This document shows, piece by piece, positions 54,876 through 63,762 of a stretch of 64,000 bases of DNA. A program made the translations under genes and the position numbers. Under the pieces are notes generated by a model. The model had not been told where the DNA came from. It saw nothing but the letters and a program-made list of their open reading frames with translations, and ran no database searches. The stretch comes from Tiliqua scincoides (Eukaryota > Chordata > Lepidosauria > Squamata > Scincidae): NCBI RefSeq assembly GCF_035046505.1, contig NC_089822.1:264007024-264071023 (forward strand), read 5' to 3'. The number at the start of each line of letters is the position of its first letter. Positions within the stretch are counted from its first letter, which is position 1.

Positions 54876-56039
54876 CTGCCAAAAGGAGAGAATCCAAAAA
54901 AACACATGATGCTACCAATCCAAGCAAGACCACTGGTTTGTCCAGTTCAGTACTATCCACCTCAAACCTTGTGTGGTCAGCCCCCCAGCTAAAAGGATCT
55001 TGGATAGCAGGGCTACAGATCCCATAGTTGATCCCACACATCTCTAGCTAAGAGAATCTTGGTGCCCTGCCACCCAAGATCCATTTAGCTAGAGATGCTG
55101 GGGACTTGATCCTGGGATCTTCTGGAGGAACTCTGCTGACCTTCACACAAGCCCTTCCTTGAGCCAGGGAGAAAGCAAACTTCAAGCTCCAAAGGGGAGG
55201 GGCTGCTTGCATGCTGCACTAAGGCTCCCTGCAAAACATAATGCCTTGCACCCCTCTAGCTATGCCACTGGAAAGAGGATGTGTGGAGGACTGAAGAGTG
55301 GCAGGCTAGAGAATGCAACACTAGCCCACCACCCTCCTGCCCTTCAACCCCTCCCACTCTCTTTTCAAGGAGGAGTCATGGAGGCAGCTATGGATGCACT
55401 GCTAGGTAAGGGAGGTATGCCAGCATTTGGTGTACCATCTCAGCACCAGGAGGTCTTCCACCGGCCCTGGGGTTCTTGGCTAGCCACTACTGGAAGCTGA
55501 GCTAGATGGGTCCGATCCAGTTGTTCTGTAAAGCCCCAGAGATGCATGCATCAGGAGCAGAATCTAGTCAGGGTCTCCTTATTCAGAAAAAGAATTTGCT
55601 ACAATCCTTCAGCAAAGACTGAAAACTTTCCCTCACCAAAAGCTATGCCTGAGGAAAGGAAGGGAGAAGGAATCAAGCCTAGGAGGAAGTTATTTATGCC
55701 AAGAAGCACCCAAGGATGCCGAAATGCCTCTCTCTTCATACTGACATAGTACAATCCTCCAAACCCTGTTTCCTGAATCCATAACTGAACAAGGGCAACA
55801 GGTGGATTCAAGCCTCACTCCGCTTTCACTCTTTATTATTCCCTCCAGTTTTTATCCATTCATTGTCCCTTTGGTTTTGTGATCCTCATCCATCTGTGCC
55901 TTAATTTCAGGCAATCACCTCCCAGAGGCCCCAGGGATGACAACCACAATGCAGGTGCCTTCCTTGGGCTCCACTGCATGCTAATGTTATTGGAGGAATT
56001 TCCAAGCACTCCGTAACTCATACAAGAGAAAATCCTTAC
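54876..56039 (-). other. Gene E intron 2
   Basis: Contains a hAT-like piece at about 55180-55275 (CTCTAGCTATGCCACTGG end) and a short scrap of the GGAGGA repeat after 55276. A 20-30 bp inverted pair (GGATCTTGGATAGCAGGG / TCTAGCTAAGAGAATCTTGG area) lies near 54998-55100. No further exon. Confidence 0.4.
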
Positions 56040-56172
56040 CCAGAGAGGCCGCGTTGCCATCCTCCTCTTCCTCCTCTTTGATCTCCCCCAAGATAACTCT
56101 CTGCCAGGTCTCGGATGAAGCGTCCTCGGTCTCAGGGAAATTAACCGCCTCCTCTTTGAACGGCCCCAGCAC
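56040..56172 (-). CDS. Gene E: linker exon
   Basis: 133 nt, minus strand; acceptor ends at 56173 (GCCATTTCAG), donor GTAAGG after 56040. Phase 0 in, phase 1 out. Reads V-L-G-P-F-K-E-E-A-V-N-F-P-E-T-E-D-A, then G-E-I-K-E-E and a run of glutamates, ending A-S-L-G. It is seven codons longer than the exon of C and D, the extra being mostly the acidic run. Confidence 0.9.
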
Positions 56173-56568
56173 CTGAAATGGCAATCCAGGTCCCGTAAAG
56201 TGGGCAGCAAAAGGAGGAGAGGGAAAAACATTTGACTGAAGACAGACATACCACCTTTTGAAATGTAGCAATTCGCATATCTAAGCCACATTATATCAAA
56301 CACACACTTAGGATTCAAGCAGCGCTTCCCACCAAGAAATTATAAAAAGTTGTAGAAAGCTAGCATGACAGGAAGAACTGTTCATTCACTGCTAGATTTC
56401 CACATGCATGAACATTTCTTTTCATGAGGAAAGTATTTAAACAAGCAGCCTCCCACCTGCAGTCTGAAGGGGCACATCTGGGGAAAAATAATCAGACCAC
56501 TCGATTCAGCCCCCCATATAAACCCACCCAGAGTGAGCTCTCCGGGTTCAGCCTATCAAATACATCAC

Positions 56569-56979
56569 CTGCTCTTCTTGACTTTCATCCTCTTGGTGCC
56601 GCATAAGGAAATCTTCAGCAAGAGCCACTGCCTGGGAACAGTTCTCTGGATCCACGTCTCTCACCCAGTTCTGGATTTCTGGGGGAAGGATGGCCAGGAA
56701 CTGCTCCAGCACCACCAGCTCCAGGATCCGCTCCTTGGTGTGCCTCTCTGGCTTCAACCACAGATTGCACAGTTCCCAGAGATGGTTGCAGATCTCTCGA
56801 GGTCCATCCACCTCCTGGTAGCCAAACTGCCTGAAGTGCTGACGCTGTAGTTCTAAGCTGGTGGTCTCCTCATCCAGAATCTCTTCCTTCACTTTCAAGC
56901 AGCCTCCTTTGTCACTGGTACACAGGTTGCTGTCAGTCAGGGGCATTTCTCTACAAAGTTCAGGCAGGAGGCGGGCCAT
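56569..56979 (-). CDS. Gene E: SCAN exon of a SCAN C2H2 zinc-finger protein
   Basis: Minus strand; ATG at 56979. The exon 5' end is either just outside (acceptor ending CTTAG near 56994) or at a CAG near 57017; both leave the same start. 137 residues with a short N-terminus, V-K-E-E (30-33) and a SCAN domain at about 46-130 ([37 protein letters not shown]). The N-terminal M-K-V-E and W-E-x-Q-L-Q-E-F-L-K parts of B and C are missing. The donor reads GTGATG, weaker than in the other genes. Phase 0. Full model with 56172-56040 and 54875-54118: 433 residues. Likely nuclear regulator; start region near 59600. Confidence 0.9.
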
Positions 56980-57343
56980 TTCCCTCCTCTAAGATGCTGA
57001 GTGGGGCGGCAGCTGCATTTTCAAAGGAGAACAGAGAAATCTTAGAATTGCCGGGGTAGTTTTCCCTTCCTGGATGATGGAATACACTCACTTTCTGCAT
57101 GGAGCCAGATTTCAAAACATTGTTGCACAGACACCGTGAATCTCTCAACAGCTTCAAAACAAGAACAGAGAAGCACCTATGACCTCCAAGAAAAGCAGCA
57201 AAACTCCCCAACACTGTTGATTACTCATTTCCATAACTTTATCTTCTTGGACATAAAATTAGTCTCACACACACCACTGGAAAATCTGATAGGAGGGAAA
57301 AACTCCATACTTTTTCAACTCTGTAACAATGTATTATGTACAC

Positions 57344-57660
57344 CAGTGTTTCTCAAACTGTGGGTCATGAGCCAATTTCAGGTGGGTCCCCATTCATTTC
57401 AATATTTTATTTTTAATGCTTGATGCTATCCTGGTATGTGACAGCATCTGGAGAAATGTTACACATCTGTACTTTTAACAGGCTACTATGCATATGCTTG
57501 TAACAAGGTCAGTAAATGGGACTTACTCCTAGGTAAGATTGCAGCCTAGGTTTGTTAAACATTGTCCTGCTTGATGATGTCACTTCCGGTAATGACATCA
57601 CTTCTGGAAGATTCTCATTTCAAAAAGTGGGTCCTGGTGCTAGAAGTTTGAGAAGCCCTG
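57344..57660. mobile_element. hAT-type nonautonomous element
   Basis: 317 bp; begins CAGTGTTTCTCAAACTGTGG, ends AGAAGTTTGAGAAGCCCTG. Flanks ATGTACAC (57336-57343) and ATGTGCAC (57661-57668), one mismatch. Fragments of the family at 20350 and 32608. Confidence 0.85.
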
Positions 57661-58087
57661 ATGTGCACAACTCTCTCTATTTGAATATTTTACAACATGT
57701 TTGCTACCAATAATAGTGATGTTGAACTCAAGATCAAAACAACAAAAAGGGACTTGGGGCCCATCAATATAAGGTGGTAGAATTTTGAACAGCACCATGC
57801 CAAACTAAAGACAGATGTGGGAACAGGTGTGAGTGTGTGGATTTTTCCTTTTTTTGCTCCCCCCGAAAAGCCTCCTGCTTGAGTAAGCCAGTGTATCAGG
57901 AAGGAAGGCTACACTATCTTTGCTGTATCTGCCAAACATAAGCAGTCCTGTTGGTCTGCTCAAATAATTCCATGCATAGCTAATACAACAGCTTCATTAG
58001 AACAAATAAACAAAAACAACAACTTTTGAGAGGCAACAACTTGGAAGGAAGGGTTTTATTATCCCTAAAGGGAATTAGTCTGTGGTC

Positions 58088-58415
58088 TAATTACTCGGCG
58101 TGCAATAAGTCTGTGGAACTCTCTGCCACAGGATGTAACGATGGCATCTGGCCCAGATGTCTTTAAAAAGGGGATTGGACCAATTTCTGGAGGAAAAGTC
58201 CATCACAGATTCATGTTGGGTACATGCAGCCTCCTGGTTTCAGAAGTAGGCTACTTCAGATGGCCAGGTGCGAGGGAGTGGAACCAGGATGCAGGCATCC
58301 TGTTGTTTTGTGTGCTCCCTGAGGCATCTGGTGGACCACTGTGAGATACAAGATGCTGGTCTAGCTAGGTGGGCCTTTGGCCTGATCCAGCGGGGCTCTT
58401 CTTATGTTCTTAAGA
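58088..58415 (+). mobile_element. CR1 LINE 3' end
   Basis: From TCTGTGGAACTCTCTGCCAC to GGGCTCTTCTTATGTTCTTA. Confidence 0.85.
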
Positions 58416-58429
58416 TTTTTGTTTTGATG

Positions 58430-58490
58430 TGGAGAAGCATTCAAACACATCTCACATGCAACCTGAAGCACTCAGACTAGATTTCTGCCA
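58430..58490. repeat. Unnamed dispersed repeat (GGAGAAGCATTC type), fragment
   Basis: GATGTGGAGAAGCATTCAAA and GCAACCTGAAGCACTCAGAC match the right part of 28165-28435. It follows directly on the CR1 end. Confidence 0.4.
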
Positions 58491-58697
58491 CCTCACTTAA
58501 AGCTGGCATTCTCTCTTCTGCCCCAACAACTTCTCTGCTCCTCTTGGGGGTTGCGCTACCCACATCACCGACCCTTTTGTGTCCAGTCTTGAGAAGCTTT
58601 CAATTCCCACCCCCTGACAGCAAGAACTGCCTGTGAATCTAGGCAGCTCCTTCCACTCCTGAGTCAGTCTCTTGACATGAACCACTCAGCACTCAGT

Positions 58698-59000
58698 AGA
58701 ACACAAGAAGAGCCCCGCTGGATCAGGCCAAAGGTCCATCTAGTCCAGCTTCCTGGACCTCAAAGTGGCCAACCAGATGCCTCAGGGAGCACCCAAGACA
58801 ACAAGAGAGCTGCATCCTGGTGCCCCCCCCCCCAGGCATTCTGAGGTAGCCTACTCCTAAAACCTGAAGGTTGCACATACCCTACTATGGCTTGTTACCT
58901 ATGATGGTCTTTTCCTCCATAAATCTGTTCAACTGACTTCTAAAGGCATTAAGGCCAGATGCCATTACCACATCCAGTGACAAGCAGTTCCACAGACTAA
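58698..59000 (-). mobile_element. CR1 LINE 3' end
   Basis: AACACAAGAAGAGCCCCGCT inward to CACAGACTAATGGCGCAC; continues into the tandem array at 59001. Confidence 0.8.
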
Positions 59001-59460
59001 TGGCGCACTGTAGCAGCACTACTATACTCATAAATCTCCCATACCCCCTTTTAGGCATCCAGGAGTTCCACAGACTACCCAGAGGCGCCACCCCCCCACA
59101 TCCAGTGGCAAGGCGTTCCACAGACTCCTTGATGAACTTTTCCTCCATAAACCTCCCAATTCCCTTTAAAAGGCCTCAGGGCCAGGTGCCATCAACACAC
59201 TCAGTGGCAGGAAGTTCCACAGACTCGTGGATGGGCTTTCCCTCCACAGATTCCCCAGAGGGGCCTTCCTCAGCCCTAAAAGCAGAGGGTTGCAGAGGGC
59301 ACCCATCTGGGCTTCTAACCTGTGAAGGACCTTCCCTCCATGAACCCTTCCCCCCCCGCTCCTTTGAAAGGCACCCAGGCAGGAGCCCTCACGCGTCCAG
59401 TGGCAGGGAGTTCCACAGGCTCATGGATGGGTTTTCTCTCCACAGACCACCCCCCCAGGC
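59001..59460 (-). repeat. CR1-derived tandem array
   Basis: At least four diverged units, each with a GTTCCACAGACT core (about 58987, 59071, 59114, 59213, 59409) and CCTCCATAAA or CCTCCACAGA between. Unit length ranges from about 40 to 200 bp. It becomes more GC-rich toward 59460. Seen as expansion of a CR1 3' segment. Confidence 0.65.
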
Positions 59461-59555
59461 TCCTCTGAAAGGGCGCCCTCCGGCGGCTGCCCTGCGCCCC
59501 ACTCGCCTGGGCCCTCCTGGGCAGCCGCAGCTCCTTCCAGCCCCGACGCTGCGCG
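59461..59555 (-). other. CpG-rich leader candidate of gene E
   Basis: GC-rich sequence immediately downstream (minus strand) of the promoter block: CACGCGCAGCGTCGGGGCTG and GAGCTGCGGCTGCCCAGGAG. Probable first exon; no donor chosen. Confidence 0.35.
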
Positions 59556-59605
59556 TGGGAAAATTCAAAGGCCGCTTTCCCATTGGAGCAGGAACCGGAA
59601 GTGCC
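59556..59605 (-). promoter_or_regulatory. Conserved SCAN-ZNF promoter block, gene E
   Basis: Minus strand: GGCACTTCCGGTTCC, then TCCAATGGGAAAGCGGCC, TTTGAATTTTCCCA. It includes a full ETS consensus (complement ACCGGAAGTG), a CCAAT box and a CHR-like TTTGAA. A second CACTTCCTG lies on the plus strand at 59639. No TATA box. About 2.6 kb upstream of the SCAN exon. Confidence 0.55.
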
Positions 59606-59829
59606 GCGGTCCTCCAGGGCTCAGCCTCGGGGTCGGGGCACTTCCTGCCGCTCTAGGAGGCGCACCTCTGTGGCCCTAACCCTTTAGGGGCCCGCTGCAC
59701 TGCTGGGCTCCCTGCGGAGCCTGCCAGGAGGCTGCACGCGCCCAGGGCTCTCCTTCGTCATTCTGCCCAGTCCCCAGGAAGGCATCCAGGTGCCACGCCA
59801 CATGCAGTGGCAGGGAGTTCCACAGGGTA

Positions 59830-59915
59830 ACTGAGAGCCTAAGAAGAGCCCCTGCACCAGGCCCGCCCACCTAGTCCAGCCTCCTGTCTCACAGCAGCCC
59901 CCACCAGAAAGCAGA
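59830..59915 (-). mobile_element. CR1 3' end scrap
   Basis: CCTAAGAAGAGCCCCTGCAC and CCACCTAGTCCAGCCTCCTG. A preceding GGGAGTTCCACAGGGTAAC (59813) is another array-like unit. Confidence 0.55.
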
Positions 59916-60305
59916 CCCCAGATATTCATCCCCCTCTAAGCACAGCTGCTCGCAAGCCTCAGCAGCCCAACCCCTCGCAGGGCAGAGCGCTGGTCTTGCA
60001 GACTGCAGGAGCTGAGCTCTTTGCAAGATCGTTGGCTGCTAAGTGTAGCCTCAGGGCTGGAGGCAACCGGTTCTGATTTTCCGGAACCCTGTGGAGACCC
60101 ACCCAAAGTCGGGTCATGACCCCCCCAGGGAGTCCCATCCCACAGTTTTTGGAACCCCTGTGGAGTTGGAGATGAGCAGAAAGGCAGGCCTGATCGCCAA
60201 ATAGCTCTGCACACACTCCTCCACTCTTAGAAGCGCGCCTGAGCCTTCAGCAGCTGCCAGGTTCAACGGAAGTAGCTTCCCTTCTGCTGGGGAGGGTCAG
60301 AGCTG
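59916..60305. other. Unassigned stretch upstream of gene E
   Basis: Moderately GC-rich; nothing recognised. Confidence 0.35.
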
Positions 60306-60313
60306 GTCTAAGG

Positions 60314-60634
60314 CAGTGGTCTCCAAACATTTTGGCCAGAGGGCCGCATCAAATATCTGGTGTGGTGCTGAGGGCCGGAAAAATAATTTAAATATAAAAT
60401 TTAAATAAATAAATTTGAGATGGAACTTAGATGAGTGAACAAATGAATGAATGGGTTCATTCATTCAACCTCTCTTGCCCTCAGAACACCCTCCAGACAC
60501 AATCAGAGCGCAATTCTGGTCATGTTCAGTTGAGCGGGCCAGAGGCTTTCAGGGGACAAGAGTTTGGCCACGGGCTGGACAGAAGCTTGCCATGGGCCGC
60601 ATCTGGCCCCCGGGCCGGGGTTTGGAGACCCCTG
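60314..60634. mobile_element. hAT-type nonautonomous element, perfect target duplication
   Basis: 321 bp; begins CAGTGGTCTCCAAACATTTT and ends GGTTTGGAGACCCCTG. GTCTAAGG at 60306-60313 and 60635-60642 is a perfect 8-bp duplication. Confidence 0.9.
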
Positions 60635-60789
60635 GTCTAAGGGCTTGGACGGCTCGTTCTTTGTTGATCTCTTTTCTGGAAACTTTGTGCAGAGCCAATA
60701 AACAGAGGCAATAAAACAGCTTGAAAACAACTTCTGCTCCACACTTTGAGTTTTTTCTTAATATCAAAGGAATAGAAAAATTATTTGTA

Positions 60790-62507
60790 TCTGACTGATA
60801 CTGATACTTTCAAGATAGAGGTTGAAAGAGAAGATGTTTCAGAGCTCATTGATAAATTAAAAATCAGTGTCACTGGGCCTGATGGCATCCACCCAAGAGT
60901 TATTAAGGAATTGAAGAATGAAGTTGCTGATCTCTTGTTTAAATATGCAACTTGTCCCTCAAAACGGCCATGGTGCCAAAGGATAGGAGGATTGCAAATG
61001 TCATACCAATCTTTAAAAAGGGAAAGAGGGGGGACCAGGGAAACTATAGATTTTAGGTCAACCTAAAATCTATACTGGGTAAGATGGTGAAATGCCTCAT
61101 CAAAGATAGAATCTCAAAACACATAAACGAACAAGCCTTGCTGAGGGAGAATCAGCCTGGCTTCTGTAAGGGTAAGTCTTGCCTCACAAACCTTATAGAA
61201 TTCTTTGAAAAGGTCAACTGGCATGTGGATGTGGGAGAACCCGTAGACATATATCTGGACTTTCAGAAGGCGTTGGACACAGTTCCTCACCAAAGGCTAC
61301 TGAAAAAACTCCACAGTCAGGGAATTACAGGACAGGTCCTCTCCTGGATTGAGACCTGGTTGAAGACCAGAAAACAGAGAGTGGGTGTCAATGGGCAATT
61401 TTCTCAATGGAGAGAGGTGAAAAGTGGTGTACCCCAAGGATCTGTCCTGGGACCGGTGCTTTTCAACCATAAATGACCTTGAGACGGGTGAGCACTGAGG
61501 TGGCAAAGTTTGCAGACGTCATCAAACTTTTCCAAGTGGTGAAGACCTGAAGTGATTGTGAGGAGCTCCAGAAGGATCTCTCCAAACTGGCAGAATGGGC
61601 AGCAAAATGGCAGATGTGTTTCAATGTCAGTAAGTGTAAAGTCATGCACATTGGGGCAAAAAATCAAAACTTCACATATAGGCTGATGGGTTCTGAGCTG
61701 TCTGTGACAGATCAGGAGAGAGATCTTGGGGTGGTGGTGGACAGGTTGATGAAAGTGTCAACCCAATGTGTGGCAGCAGTGAAGAAGGCCAATTCTATGC
61801 TTGGGATCATTAGGAAAGGTATTGAGAACAAAACGGCTAATATTATAATGCCGTTATACAAATCGATGGTAAGGCCACACCTGGAGACTTGTGTCCAGTT
61901 CTGGTCGCCACATCTCAAAAAGGACATAGTGGAAATGAAAAAGGTGCAAAAGAGAGCGACTAAGATTATTCCTGGGCTGGGGCACCTTCCTTATGAGGAA
62001 AGGCTACGGCATTTGGGCCTCTTCAGCCTAAAAAAGAGGTGCCTGAGGGGGGACATGATTGAGACATACAAAATTATGCATGGGATGGACAGAGTGGATA
62101 GAGAGATGCCCTTGACACTCTCACATAACACCAGAACCAGGGGACATCCACTAAGATTGAGTGTTGGGAGAATTAGGACAGACAAAAGAAAATATTTCTT
62201 TACTCAGTGTGTGGTTGGTCTGTGGAACTTCTTGCCACAGGATGCGGTGATGGCATCTGGCCTGGATGCCTTTAAAAGGGGATTGGACAAGTTTCTGGAG
62301 GAAAAATCCATTATGGGGTACAAGCCATGATGTGTATGTGCAACCTCCTGATTTTAGAAATGGCCCATGTCAGATGCAAGGGAGGGCACCAGGATGCAGG
62401 CCTCTTGTTATCAGGTGTGCTCCCTGGGGCATTTGGTGGGGCGCTGTGAGATACAGGATGCTGGACTAGATGGGCCTATGGCCTGATCCAGTGGGGCTGT
62501 TCTTATG
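60790..62507 (+). mobile_element. CR1 LINE, reverse transcriptase to 3' end
   Basis: Longest LINE copy here. In order: start of the reverse transcriptase domain (G-P-D-G-I-H-P-R-V-I-K-E-L), a frame break near 61025, G-K-M-V-K-C-L-I, motif A Y-L-D-F-Q-K-A-L-D-T-V, motif B G-V-P-Q-G-S-V-L-G-P-V-L-F, a small deletion at 61468, the catalytic box reading F-A-D-V in place of F-A-D-D (about 61510), then an intact 238-codon tail (61614-62330: [31 protein letters not shown]). 3' UTR ends GGGGCTGTTCTTATG. Inactive. Confidence 0.9.
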
Positions 62508-63762
62508 ACTGCTGGAAGTGCTGGGTCTTGGCGGCACTTGAGTATACTGGAGCCTGTCCCCGTTTTTCTGGCCTGATGTGCCCCTGCATCTCCTCAGACC
62601 CCCCCCCCCACTAGCTAAATGGCTGGCATAGGCCAGAGGAGACCCATCAACAGCCATTTGTCTCCCAACCTGTCTGGTCCTGTCCCCTCCACCCCACCCC
62701 ACCATAGCATGCTCTTAGACTTTGAAAGTGTTGCTGAATCATGTAGGATAGTGGGGGATAGGTATAGGTGTGTTTTTTCCATGATAACAAAATACAAACA
62801 CATAACACCACTTTCTGCTCATTTTTGTAAAAAAAACAAACAAAAAAAACACACCCAAAGCCCCCTGAAATCTGCAAAAAAAACCCAAAACTGTTTTCCT
62901 ACACCTGTAAGTATTGGTCAGTGTGTAGGTTGGTTGGGCCGGTCTGGGGGGGTGGGTGGATTGGTAAAGACCGTGGCTGCATCTGCTGCCACTATAGCAC
63001 CTATATCACCTACCTAGTACACTTTAAGCAAAATTTATGATTATAATTTATAAAATGCACCCGTGGAATAAAAGCACATGACACCACTTTCTGCACTTTT
63101 TCCTCCCGGGGAAAATAACAGTCTGTGAAATGGTTCTGTGAGATGACAAGCTGCACCTGCTGGAATTCCCCCTTCTTCACAATTGCTAAAAGTTCAGAGG
63201 CCCTAAAGTTGAAATTTTGCCCGCCCCCCCAGTTTAAACATTGGATGTTCTCCAGTGGAGGAAGGGAGCATTTCTTAGCATGGGTTTGCCCTGTGTCCCA
63301 TCAAGTCACCTGACCTCCTTCGCATGGAGGGCTCTCGTGTCCCAGATCAGCCCTGCCTTGCTGGTGAGAGGTCAGGCTGTGAGCTTGTCAGCTCCCTGTG
63401 TTCTATTTCCCCGAGTTCTGTCAAGTGGCAAGGGCAGTGGCAGTCCACAGAAATCGCGAATCCTCATTCTCCGCATCCCGCCACGGCTTGGAAGGGTCCC
63501 AAAACTTTGTGCCTCACAGCTGTTGCGGCAGCAGTGAAGCAACCTCCTTTTGCCCACACTTCAAGCTCTGCTCATTGGGGGCAAGGCAGGTGCCTGCTTA
63601 CAGGAGAGCCACGTATTTCTCTAGGGAGGATCCCCATCCCTCAAGAACCCCAGTCACATGTTCCGTTGTGGGTCCAGAACCTGGTAGACAAAGCTGTGGC
63701 AGAAAAATTGTGCCCTGCAGCAGAACCTGTGCAGGAGCCTTGGTCACTGGATCCCCAAGTTA
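62508..63762. other. Unassigned noncoding stretch
   Basis: C runs at 62599-62609 and 63222-63230. A pair of similar phrases (ACACCACTTTCTGCTCATTT near 62803 and ACACCACTTTCTGCACTTTT near 63081) hints at a diverged repeat. No gene recognised. Confidence 0.35.

Noticed and set aside
59000-59656. 218-codon plus-strand reading frame
   Set aside because: It crosses the CR1-derived tandem array and the promoter block of gene E; no motif supports a protein.
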